From the NCBI GenBank assembly GCA_019247395.1, contig JAFAOZ010000070.1, forward strand, positions 1-5,223: DNA of 5,223 nt, in the 5' to 3' direction. The notes beneath the pieces were generated by a model. That model saw only the letters and a program-made list of their open reading frames with translations, searched no databases and was not told where the DNA came from. Within the stretch, counting starts at the first letter, position 1. The number at the start of each line of letters is the position of its first letter. The DNA comes from Vulcanimicrobiota bacterium (GTDB lineage: Bacteria > Vulcanimicrobiota > Vulcanimicrobiia > Vulcanimicrobiales > Vulcanimicrobiaceae). This document shows positions 1-5,223 of the stretch, piece after piece. Both the position numbers and the translations under genes were made by a program.

Positions 1-711
1 CAGAAAGATGATGGTCAAGCCTGCCAGTAAAATCGAAAGCGCAATCTCGTTGGGTGTCTTCTGACGCTGGGCGCCTTCGACGAGCCGAATCATGCGATCG
101 AGGAAACTCTCGCCCGGATTCGCGGTGACGCGCACGACGATGCGATCCGAGAGCACACGCGTTCCGCCGGTGACCGCGCTGCGGTCCCCGCCGGACTCAC
201 GAATCACCGGCGCCGACTCGCCCGTGATCGCAGATTCGTCGATCGTCGCGGCTCCTTCGAGCACGTCGCCATCTGCCGGCACGATCTCACCGGCCTCGAC
301 CACGTAGCGGTCGCCTTTGCGCAGCGCGGTGCTGTTAATCCGCTCTTCGGTACCGCCGTCCACAAGGCGGCGTGCATACGTATCAGACTTCGTCCGGCGC
401 AGCGTCTCGGCTTGTGCTTTGCCGCGACCTTCAGCGACCGCCTCGGCGAAGTTCGCAAAGAGGACCGTAAACCAGAGCCACGCCGCGATCGCAAAATCGA
501 ATCCCGGCGATCCGCTATGGCGCACGATATCGCGGATGAAAAAGATCGTGGTTGCGGCAGCGCCGACTTCGACGACGAACATGACCGGGTTGCGAGCCTG
601 CCAACGCGGATCGAGCTTTTTGAAGGAATCCCAAAACGCCCGAGAGATAATCGCTCGATCGAACAGCGAGCGTGCCTTCGGACGGCGTTCCAACCGCCGT
701 TGACTGAGCAT
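1..711 (-). CDS. kdpB: KdpB, K+-transporting P-type ATPase catalytic subunit (N-terminal 237 residues; gene runs off the left edge)
   Basis: KdpB is the ATP-hydrolysing subunit of the KdpFABC complex, which pumps K+ into the cell across the inner membrane when K+ is scarce. I translated the minus strand from the ATG at 711-709. The sequence shows a basic N-terminus, a first membrane segment near residues 43-60 (starting NPVMFVVEVG), a second near 71-92 (ending LFANFAEAVAEGRGKAQAE, a KdpB hallmark), then the actuator domain with DESAITGESAP. The TGES dephosphorylation loop is residues 163-166. A third membrane segment begins at about 224 at the window edge. The phosphorylated Asp and nucleotide-binding domain lie outside. 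The start overlaps the kdpA stop by one base (TAATG), indicating translational coupling; a weak AAGGAAAG lies about 9-10 bases upstream. In E. coli the Ser of TGES is a site of inhibitory phosphorylation, and it is present here as Ser166. No frameshift is visible. Confidence 0.97.
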   Translation of the reverse strand, partial: MLSQRRLERRPKARSLFDRAIISRAFWDSFKKLDPRWQARNPVMFVVEVGAAATTIFFIRDIVRHSGSPGFDFAIAAWLWFTVLFANFAEAVAEGRGKAQAETLRRTKSDTYARRLVDGGTEERINSTALRKGDRYVVEAGEIVPADGDVLEGAATIDESAITGESAPVIRESGGDRSAVTGGTRVLSDRIVVRVTANPGESFLDRMIRLVEGAQRQKTPNEIALSILLAGLTIIFL

Positions 712-2411
712 TAGAACGTCTTTCCTTGCAGCATGAGCAGATGTTCAACGATCGGTCCGAGCGAGTCCGCCGGTAAGAACGTCAACGCGCCGACGATAAC
801 GATCACGCCGATGAGCAGCGCGACGAAGATGCCGGAGCGCGTCGAGAACGTCCCGATGCTCTCCGGAACGGCTTTCTTTCCGGCCAGCGCGCCGGCCAGC
901 GCAAGTGCTGGGACCGCAACTGCGAAGCGGCCGAACATCATGTTCACGCCGGTGAGCAGGTTGTAAAATAGATTTGGGCCGAGCCCGGCAAATGCCGAAC
1001 CGTTATTGGCGTTCGTCGACGTGAAAGCGTAGAGAATTTCCGAAAAGCCGTGCGGTCCACCGTTGTTGAGCGTCGCTAATCCGGCCGGCAATATAGCGGC
1101 AATCGCAGTCGGCACGAGACAGAGCACCGGCGTCACCAGCGCCGCCAGAATCGCGAACTGCACCTCTCGCCGTTCGATCTTCTTGCCGAGATACTCCGGC
1201 GTCCGGCCGACCATGAGTCCGGCAATGAACACCGTCAAGACGACGAAGACGATCATACCGTAAAGCCCGCTGCCGACGCCGCCGAAAACGATCTCTCCGA
1301 GCTGCATGTCGACGAGCGGCACCAATCCGCCGAGCGCGGTGAACGAGTCGTGCATCGAGTTGACCGCGCCGCACGATGTGTCCGTAGTCACGGTTGCGAA
1401 CAGCGCCGAAGCGGCCACGCCGAAACGGCATTCTTTACCTTCCATGTTGCCGCCGGCAACGCCGAGCTGATGGACGATCGGATTGCCGGCAGCCTCTGCC
1501 CAATACGCAATGGCAAACCCGGCGAAAAACAGAATCGCCATGGCGGTAAAAATTGCCCAGCCCTGACGCGTGTCTTTCACCATCTTGCCGTACATGTACG
1601 TCAACCCGGCACCAAGCGAAAAAATCAGCAGCAGCTGCAATAGATTAGTTAGAGCGTTCGGATTTTCGTTCGGCGAAGCGGAGTTCGCATTAACGAATCC
1701 ACCGCCGTTCGTCCCGAGCTCCTTGATGACTTCCTGCGACGCCATTGGACCGCCGGTGATACTCTGAGCAAAACCCTCGATCGACTTCACGCTTTGATAC
1801 GCATGGAAGTTCTGCGGCATACCCTGCGAGACGAGGGAGAGCCCGACAACGATGGAGATCGGCAGCAGTACGTAGAGCGAGCAGCGGATCAAGTCGACCC
1901 AAAAGTTTCCAAGCGTCTTCGTGGTCGTACGAACGAGCCCGCGTACGACCGCCACGGCAATCGCGATGCCGACCGCCGCCGAGACGAAGTTATGCCAGGC
2001 CAGGCCCGCCATCTGCGATAGGTAGCTCATGGCCGTTTCGCCCGAGTAGAACTGCCAGTTGGTGTTCGTCGTAAAGCTCACGGCCGTGTTCCATGCCAGA
2101 TCCGGAGCCATGTTGTCGATGTGCGCAGGATTGAACGGCAGCCACTTTTGGGTTCTCAGCAATACGTACAGATATGCCAGGCTGATCAGCGAGAACGCCA
2201 GCATGGAGAGCGCGTAGACGTACCACGTCATCTCCTCATCCTCGCGGACGCCGCAGATGCGGTAGATCAACTTCTCGAACGGCACGAAAACCGGGCTCAG
2301 CCACGTGCGCTCGCCCGCGAAGACGCGCGCCATATACAGACCGAGCGGCTTCGTAAGCGCCAGAATAATCAGAAAGAATACGATAGCCTGGAGCCAGCCT
2401 ATCGCGGTCAT
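711..2411 (-). CDS. kdpA: KdpA, K+-selective channel-like subunit of the Kdp ATPase (566 aa)
   Basis: KdpA forms the K+-selective pore of KdpFABC and belongs to the SKT (Trk/Ktr/HKT-like) superfamily. The 566-residue length fits the family (about 557 in E. coli). All four pore-loop/filter segments are visible: TTNTNWQFYSG at 114-124, GTNGGGF at 233-239 followed by NANSASPNENP, TSCGAVNSMHDS at 345-356, and STNANNGSAFAG at 465-476. Between them are about ten hydrophobic spans; the N-terminus has the usual KPLGxYMxxVF pattern. The ATG at 2411-2409 lies two bases after the kdpF stop, with GGAG inside the end of kdpF as a distant ribosome binding site. The stop overlaps the kdpB ATG. The gene appears intact and functional. 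It is clearly distinct from the second kdpA that begins at 4981. Confidence 0.98.
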   Translation of the reverse strand: MTAIGWLQAIVFFLIILALTKPLGLYMARVFAGERTWLSPVFVPFEKLIYRICGVREDEEMTWYVYALSMLAFSLISLAYLYVLLRTQKWLPFNPAHIDNMAPDLAWNTAVSFTTNTNWQFYSGETAMSYLSQMAGLAWHNFVSAAVGIAIAVAVVRGLVRTTTKTLGNFWVDLIRCSLYVLLPISIVVGLSLVSQGMPQNFHAYQSVKSIEGFAQSITGGPMASQEVIKELGTNGGGFVNANSASPNENPNALTNLLQLLLIFSLGAGLTYMYGKMVKDTRQGWAIFTAMAILFFAGFAIAYWAEAAGNPIVHQLGVAGGNMEGKECRFGVAASALFATVTTDTSCGAVNSMHDSFTALGGLVPLVDMQLGEIVFGGVGSGLYGMIVFVVLTVFIAGLMVGRTPEYLGKKIERREVQFAILAALVTPVLCLVPTAIAAILPAGLATLNNGGPHGFSEILYAFTSTNANNGSAFAGLGPNLFYNLLTGVNMMFGRFAVAVPALALAGALAGKKAVPESIGTFSTRSGIFVALLIGVIVIVGALTFLPADSLGPIVEHLLMLQGKTF

Positions 2412-2413
2412 GG

Positions 2414-2503
2414 TTAGAACTTCTCCGGCCGCAGCATCGCGAAGACGAGATAAGCGAGACCGGCCACGGTCAATAGCAAGCCCAACGCGTCGTCAAAACC
2501 CAT
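2414..2503 (-). CDS. kdpF: KdpF, small stabilising subunit of the Kdp ATPase (29 aa)
   Basis: KdpF is a single-span lipid-like peptide that stabilises the KdpFABC complex in the inner membrane. The minus strand from the ATG at 2503-2501 encodes 29 residues: an acidic start MGFDDALG, one hydrophobic span from about residues 8 to 23, and the ending MLRPEKF. The LRPEKF tail is the family signature. The length matches known KdpF peptides. It lies two bases after the stop of the upstream small ORF and two bases before the kdpA ATG, so it is the second gene of a tightly packed operon. A weak GAGAAAG upstream may serve as its ribosome binding site. Confidence 0.93.
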   Translation of the reverse strand: MGFDDALGLLLTVAGLAYLVFAMLRPEKF

Positions 2504-2505
2504 CG

Positions 2506-2592
2506 TTATACTTTCTCGCAGCCGACGACGTAAAGGTCTAATAGGACGAAGCTCACGATCGTCAGCAGGACGACTGCAATCTCCACTACCAC
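2506..2592 (-). CDS. Small single-span membrane peptide at the head of the kdp operon (28 aa, or 26 aa from the inner GTG)
   Basis: Reading from the GTG at 2592-2590 gives 28 residues; a second in-frame GTG at 2586-2584 gives 26. The peptide is a single hydrophobic span (IAVVLLTIVSFVLLDLYVV) ending in GCEKV and a TAA two bases before kdpF. Short peptides of this design, one span ending in Y-V-x-G/A-C-E/D-K/R, occur to my knowledge ahead of kdpF/kdpA in several non-enterobacterial lineages, where they are left unannotated or called hypothetical. The position suggests an accessory subunit or membrane chaperone of KdpFABC, but the function is unknown. A -10-like TATGCT ends six bases before the outer GTG, so it is probably translated from a leaderless or nearly leaderless mRNA; no clear Shine-Dalgarno precedes either GTG. 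Support is coding-compatible composition, operon spacing and the span, rather than strong homology. Confidence 0.7.
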   Translation of the reverse strand: MVVEIAVVLLTIVSFVLLDLYVVGCEKV

Positions 2593-2604
2593 GCGCTCAG
2601 CATA
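2593..2604 (-). promoter_or_regulatory. Probable kdp operon promoter: -10-like TATGCT
   Basis: On the minus strand TATGCT occupies 2604-2599, exactly 33 bases downstream of GGATCATCC (2646-2638). That is the same distance seen at the two TATAAT promoters on the plus strand. Transcription would begin at about 2592, at or next to the GTG of the small peptide gene. The hexamer matches the consensus at four of six positions and no good -35 is visible, so it probably needs an activator. The match to the other two promoters is what makes it credible. Confidence 0.55.
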
Positions 2605-2635
2605 GCCTACCGGACCCGCACCGAGTATCCCCCAA

Positions 2636-2673
2636 TCGGATGATCCGAAAGGATATCCGCATGGATCATCCGA
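2636..2673. promoter_or_regulatory. Divergent operator: 38-bp dyad with GGATNATCC arms and central GGATATCC
   Basis: The left arm TCGGATGATCC (2636-2646) and right arm GGATCATCCGA (2663-2673) are perfect 11-base reverse complements. The 16-base spacer contains the palindrome GGATATCC (2651-2658), whose centre (2654.5) coincides with the centre of the whole dyad. Each arm carries a GGATCATCC box facing away from the centre, 33 bases upstream of a -10-like hexamer: one for the kdp operon (minus) and one for the barrel gene (plus). The box lies upstream of the -35 position, a typical place for an activator. It does not resemble the T-rich KdpE site of E. coli as I know it. The regulator is unknown. 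Confidence 0.75.
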
Positions 2674-2704
2674 GTGACGGCTAATGGACTCGACGCTTTA
2701 GGCT

Positions 2705-2719
2705 TATAATCACGACACT
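2705..2719 (+). promoter_or_regulatory. Leaderless-type promoter of the barrel gene (TATAAT, 9 bases before ATG)
   Basis: A perfect TATAAT lies at 2705-2710 and the ATG begins at 2720. Transcription usually starts about seven bases after the -10, so the 5' leader would be only a few bases at most. There is no Shine-Dalgarno in this interval. The -35 position (about 2682-2687, TAATGG) is poor, consistent with dependence on the GGATCATCC box at 2663-2671. Confidence 0.75.
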
Positions 2720-3601
2720 ATGTTTCGTCCGACGCTCCTTGGAGCTGCCGCTTTCGCTTGTGGACTCGGTGTTATGACGAATATCGCATTCGCTCAAACG
2801 CCGCCGGCGGCTTCGAGTCCACCTTCACCCGCCGCGTCACCCTCGGCAACGCCGAGCGCCCCGAGCGACCCCTGCGGCTCGATTCTCTCTATTGTGAACA
2901 GACCGACCGTCACGACCGGCGTCTGCACGGTTCGAACCGGCCATTTCGACCTGGAGAACGGCTACACAAATACCACGACCACGGGACCCGGCGGCGGCAG
3001 CAGCGCCCTCTATCCACAGTCGCTCCTACGCATCGGCACCGCTGATCCGCACCTGGACTTCGAGTTCGGGTTCCCGAGCGCCGCAACGTCGTCGGTCGGC
3101 GTGCCGAGGATTACGGGAACGAGCGATGTTAGCCTCGCGACGAAATACGAGCTCGGGTACAGCTCAAATGCGCTCTGGGGCGTGTACGGCGCGATCACGT
3201 ACCCGACCGGAAGTAAGGCATTCAGCGCGGGCAACGCGCAATTTACCGGTGATATCAACGGGGGTTATACGATCAACTCCGAGTTCGGCCTCGCCGGGAC
3301 GTTGAGTTTCAACGCTTTGAGCGGAATCAATTCGGCAGGCGCGGCCCAGTCGTACTTCGCGTTCATTCCCAGCCTCGAGCTGACCGCTGCCCTTCCGGGC
3401 GGACCCTCGCAGATCGGCGCGGAGTACGCGTACTTTTCGGCGGCGGGTCCGGGCCTCGGCGGAAAAAGCCTCATCGACTTCGTCTACCAGCGTGATTTCG
3501 GAAATCACGTCCAATTTGACGTAGAGTACGGCTTCTCGCCGACCGTCATCAACGGGCAAACACAGCACTACGTCGGAGCCGGCTTGTCCTTTATGAATTA
3601 G
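2720..3601 (+). CDS. Secreted, probably outer-membrane beta-barrel protein of unknown function (293 aa)
   Basis: Residues 1-25 form a Sec signal peptide (basic FRP, hydrophobic core, likely cleavage after AFA before Gln26). Residues 27-51 are a flexible linker rich in Pro, Ala and Ser. Next come Cys52 and Cys69, which could form a disulfide, in a segment reading CGSILSIVNRPTVTTGVCTV. The rest (about 70-293) is rich in Gly, Ser, Thr and aromatics, with alternating strand-like stretches (HLDFEFGF, DVSLATKYELGY, ALWGVYGAITYPTG, SYFAFIPSLELTAAL, HVQFDVEYGF) and ends in YVGAGLSFMN, like barrel proteins that finish on a strand. The style resembles transporter-like or MetA-pathway (phenol degradation) outer-membrane proteins, but I cannot assign a family. 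The ATG fits both the signal peptide and the leaderless promoter. It is divergent from kdp and shares its operator, so a link to K+ limitation is an inference. A terminator follows 28 bases after the stop. Confidence 0.85.
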   Translation: MFRPTLLGAAAFACGLGVMTNIAFAQTPPAASSPPSPAASPSATPSAPSDPCGSILSIVNRPTVTTGVCTVRTGHFDLENGYTNTTTTGPGGGSSALYPQSLLRIGTADPHLDFEFGFPSAATSSVGVPRITGTSDVSLATKYELGYSSNALWGVYGAITYPTGSKAFSAGNAQFTGDINGGYTINSEFGLAGTLSFNALSGINSAGAAQSYFAFIPSLELTAALPGGPSQIGAEYAYFSAAGPGLGGKSLIDFVYQRDFGNHVQFDVEYGFSPTVINGQTQHYVGAGLSFMN

Positions 3602-3629
3602 CGGAAAACTACCGGTGGTCACCAAAAAT

Positions 3630-3651
3630 AGCGCTTCAAAGCGCTTTTTTT
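3630..3651 (+). terminator. Rho-independent terminator after the barrel gene
   Basis: AGCGCT (3630-3635), loop TCAA, and AGCGCT (3640-3645) form a 6-bp stem that runs into seven T residues (3645-3651). A run of A residues at 3624-3628 precedes it, so the stem could extend by A-U pairs and might work weakly in the other direction. It lies 28 bases after the barrel stop and 22 bases before the amt ATG, so it separates the two genes or acts as a partial readthrough point for amt. Confidence 0.85.
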
Positions 3652-3661
3652 GCTGCTAGCC

Positions 3662-3667
3662 GGAGGA
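3662..3667 (+). promoter_or_regulatory. Shine-Dalgarno site of amt (GGAGGA)
   Basis: GGAGGA ends six bases before the ATG at 3674. This fixes the amt start at 3674, not at the upstream in-frame TTG at 3650, which lies in the terminator T-tract. It is the only strong Shine-Dalgarno before a gene start in the window, in contrast to the leaderless-type starts at 2720 and 4981. Confidence 0.85.
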
Positions 3668-3673
3668 ATCTGG

Positions 3674-4921
3674 ATGAATACTGCGTCGATTCCCGTCAAC
3701 GTCGGCAATACCGGATTCATGCTTCTCTGCGCGAGTCTCGTCATGCTGATGACGCCTGGGCTCGCCTTCTTTTATGGTGGTCTCGTTCAGCGAACAAACG
3801 TCCTGACGATCATGATGCAGAGCTTCATGTCGCTCGGCTGGACGACCGTTCTGTGGTTCGCTTTCGGTTATTCGGAAAGCTTTGGGCCAACCTGGCACGG
3901 GATTATCGGGAACCCGACTACCTATGCGTTTCTTCGCGGTGTAACGCTGCATACGATGTTCACCGGCAACGATGCGGGCATTCCGCTCGTCGTGCACATC
4001 GCCTACCAGATGATGTTCGCCATTATCACGCCGGCACTGATAACGGGAGCCTTCGTCGGTCGCGTCACGTTCAAAGCGTATTTCTGGTTCCTGACTGCCT
4101 GGCTGATCTTCGTTTATTTCCCGTTCGTCCACATGCTGTGGAGTCCCAACGGCATCCTAGCGAAATGGGGCTGCCTCGACTTCGCCGGCGGAATCGTGGT
4201 ACACGCGTCGGCCGGCTTCGCAGCTTTGGCGTCGGTGCTCTACGTTGGACGCCGTCACGTCGTCGAGAACAGGCCGCACAACGTACCGCTCATCGCGCTT
4301 GGAACGGGATTGCTCTGGTTCGGGTGGTACGGCTTTAATGCCGGTTCGGAGCTGCGCGTCGATTCCGTGACGGCCTCCGCGTTTCTCAACACGGACATCG
4401 CCGCATCGTTCGCCGCCATCACGTGGCTGCTGGTCGAGTGGGCTCGCGGAAGGCACCCCAAGTTCATCGGGCTGCTCACCGGAGCGGTTGCGGGGCTGGC
4501 GACGATTACGCCATGTGCGGGCTACGTCTCACCGACGACCGCCGTCATTGTCGGCATTGCAGCCGGCGTCGTCTGCTATTTCGCGATCACGCTCAAGAAT
4601 ACGATGGGTTGGGATGATGCGCTTGACGTGTGGGGCGTCCACGGCGTCGGGGGTTTCCTCGGCATCGTCCTTCTCGGCGTCTTTGCATCGACGCTTTGGA
4701 ATCCAAATGGCGCCGACGGTTTGCTTCGCGGAAATCCGGCATTCCTCGGGAAGCAGTTCGTCGCTGCCCTCGTCTGCAGCGCCTGGGCATTCGCGTTCAC
4801 GTACGCGATGCTATGGCTCATCAACCTCGTAACGCGCGTCAAGGTAGACGAGGTCGCTGCTGAAGAGACCGGGCTCGACGTTCACCTTCACGGCGAGGAG
4901 GCGTACCCGCTGGGCATCTGA
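3674..4921 (+). CDS. amt: Amt/AmtB-type ammonium transporter (415 aa)
   Basis: This inner-membrane Amt/MEP/Rh channel conducts ammonium/ammonia into the cell for nitrogen assimilation. Eleven hydrophobic spans are expected and the hydrophobic pattern agrees. Family landmarks, numbered from the ATG at 3674: GLAFFYGGLV (29-38), YQMMFAIITPALITGAFVGR (111-130, with the outer gate Phe115), HMLWSPNG (153-160, Trp156 of the recruitment site), LDFAGGIVVHASAG (168-181, with Asp169 and first pore His177), GWYGFNAGS (217-225, second gate Phe221 and Ser225), DVWGVHGVGG (318-327, second pore His323), and the cytoplasmic tail ending GLDVHLHGEEAYPLGI, the part that usually contacts the PII protein GlnK. All key residues are present. 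The start lacks the long cleaved signal peptide of E. coli AmtB. No glnK follows within the window; instead a second kdpA starts 59 bases downstream. No clear promoter is seen between terminator and ATG. Confidence 0.97.
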   Translation: MNTASIPVNVGNTGFMLLCASLVMLMTPGLAFFYGGLVQRTNVLTIMMQSFMSLGWTTVLWFAFGYSESFGPTWHGIIGNPTTYAFLRGVTLHTMFTGNDAGIPLVVHIAYQMMFAIITPALITGAFVGRVTFKAYFWFLTAWLIFVYFPFVHMLWSPNGILAKWGCLDFAGGIVVHASAGFAALASVLYVGRRHVVENRPHNVPLIALGTGLLWFGWYGFNAGSELRVDSVTASAFLNTDIAASFAAITWLLVEWARGRHPKFIGLLTGAVAGLATITPCAGYVSPTTAVIVGIAAGVVCYFAITLKNTMGWDDALDVWGVHGVGGFLGIVLLGVFASTLWNPNGADGLLRGNPAFLGKQFVAALVCSAWAFAFTYAMLWLINLVTRVKVDEVAAEETGLDVHLHGEEAYPLGI

Positions 4922-4923
4922 TC

Positions 4924-4932
4924 GGATCATCC
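4924..4932 (+). promoter_or_regulatory. GGATCATCC regulatory box upstream of the second kdpA
   Basis: The same 9-base box as in the divergent operator occurs two bases after the amt stop. It is 33 bases upstream of TATAAT and 57 bases (box start to start codon) from the GTG at 4981, distances identical to those for the barrel gene. It is overlapped by the small palindrome TGATC-G-GATCA (4919-4929). Only one complete box is present here, without the large dyad or the central GGATATCC. Confidence 0.7.
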
Positions 4933-4937
4933 ACTCG

Positions 4938-4958
4938 GGCGGTGCCGCTCGCGCCGCC
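4938..4958 (+). other. GC-rich inverted repeat between amt and the second kdpA
   Basis: GGCGGTGC (4938-4945) and GCGCCGCC (4951-4958) can pair over eight positions with one G-T wobble around a five-base loop (CGCTC). It could be a weak end signal for amt transcripts, but it lacks a following T-run, and it overlaps the -35 region of the next promoter. It may simply reflect high GC. Confidence 0.35.
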
Positions 4959-4965
4959 TTGAGCG

Positions 4966-4980
4966 TATAATTGCGGCCTA
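4966..4980 (+). promoter_or_regulatory. Leaderless-type promoter of the second kdpA (TATAAT, 9 bases before GTG)
   Basis: A perfect TATAAT lies at 4966-4971 and the GTG start at 4981, the same nine-base spacing as for the barrel gene. No Shine-Dalgarno lies in between. The -35 position (about 4943-4948, TGCCGC) is poor. The GGATCATCC box sits 33 bases upstream. Confidence 0.75.
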
Positions 4981-5223
4981 GTGTCCTGGCTGAATGCGGC
5001 GGTCTTCCTGGCGGCGCTCCTGCTCGCCGCGCCGCTGCTTGCGCGTTACATGCAGGCCGTTTTCGAAGGCAGCTTACGGTTGTGGGGCGAGCAACTCATT
5101 TATCGATGGGGCGGGATCGACCCTGACCACGAGATGGGCTGGGCCGAATATGCCCTTGCAGCACTCGCATTTTCGCTGATAACAACCCTGGCGGCGTACG
5201 GAATCCTGCGCACGCAACAATGG
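4981..5223 (+). CDS. kdpA: Second KdpA paralogue, K+-channel subunit (N-terminal 81 residues; runs off the right edge)
   Basis: From the GTG at 4981 the open frame begins (M)SWLNAAVFLAALLLAAP and continues to the window end. An in-frame TGA at 4960-4962 limits the start upstream. By eye it aligns with residues 6-90 of the first KdpA at about 37 identities in 79 positions, with shared landmarks YMxxVFxG, EQLIYR versus EKLIYR, D-x-EM-x-W, YALxxLAFSLI and LRTQ(K/Q)W. One difference is a six-residue deletion after VFEG, in the stretch corresponding to TWLSPVF of the first copy. The divergence is too great for a recent duplication. The four pore loops lie beyond the window, so function and completeness cannot be judged. 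No kdpF or small peptide gene precedes it, unlike the first operon; a kdpB partner would be expected downstream. Confidence 0.9.
   Translation, partial: MSWLNAAVFLAALLLAAPLLARYMQAVFEGSLRLWGEQLIYRWGGIDPDHEMGWAEYALAALAFSLITTLAAYGILRTQQW

Noticed and set aside
92..714. Plus-strand open frames opposite kdpB
   Set aside because: They lie antisense to a clearly recognisable KdpB, are rich in Arg and Ser as GC-rich shadows usually are, and show no domain or start signal.
2593..2719. c-di-AMP (ydaO-type) or other riboswitch controlling K+ genes
   Set aside because: The promoters lie so close to the start codons that no leader RNA long enough for a riboswitch exists.
3164..3625. 153-codon minus-strand open frame opposite the barrel gene
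   Set aside because: It is Arg- and Glu-rich shadow coding with no recognisable motif, and runs across the terminator region; the plus-strand frame has a signal peptide and promoter.
3650..3673. Eight-residue N-terminal extension of Amt from a TTG at 3650
   Set aside because: The TTG lies in the T-tract of the terminator and has no ribosome binding site; the ATG at 3674 has GGAGGA at ideal spacing.
2621..4940. ACTCG(G) repeated near all three boxes
   Set aside because: Its distance from the box differs at each promoter (1, 12 and 17 bases), so it is probably chance in GC-rich DNA.
4994..5179. 61-codon plus-strand frame overlapping the second kdpA
   Set aside because: It is out of frame with the KdpA-like sequence and its Arg/Cys-rich translation resembles nothing I know.
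1..5223. Mobile elements, CRISPR arrays, tRNA or rRNA genes
   Set aside because: I saw no transposase-like frame, repeated spacer structure, or tRNA/rRNA-like segment on either strand.

Overview
The window looks like part of a potassium-uptake locus from a GC-rich bacterium that probably has an outer membrane. The inner-membrane systems are standard bacterial ones. The secreted protein at 2720-3601 has a signal peptide and a beta-strand-rich body, which suggests a diderm cell. Leaderless starts, the GC-rich codon use and the style of the secreted protein recall uncultivated lineages such as Eremiobacterota/Vulcanimicrobiota. That placement is an impression only.

Layout. Minus strand, read from about 2600 down to 1: a 26-28 residue single-span membrane peptide, kdpF, kdpA and the first 237 codons of kdpB. 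They are packed with gaps of 2, 2 and -1 bases, so this is one kdp operon running off the left edge. kdpC and any kdpDE would lie beyond it. Plus strand: a divergent gene for a secreted, probably outer-membrane beta-barrel protein (2720-3601), a rho-independent terminator (3630-3651), an Amt ammonium transporter (3674-4921), and the start of a second, diverged kdpA (4981 to the right edge). No stretch over 300 bases lacks a gene. The longest gap is the 127-base divergent control region, 2593-2719.

Regulation is the most interesting part. The 9-base box GGATCATCC occurs three times. Each time it is followed by exactly 33 bases and then a -10-like hexamer: TATAAT before the barrel gene, TATAAT before the second kdpA, and TATGCT before the kdp operon on the minus strand. 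In the two plus-strand cases the start codon follows after exactly 9 more bases with no Shine-Dalgarno, so both mRNAs look leaderless. In the divergent region the two boxes are arms of an 11-bp perfect inverted repeat centred on GGATATCC. The simplest reading is a small regulon in which one unknown regulator co-controls the Kdp operon, a possible outer-membrane protein and a second Kdp system. The amt gene is different: it has a strong Shine-Dalgarno, no obvious promoter of its own, and a terminator directly upstream.
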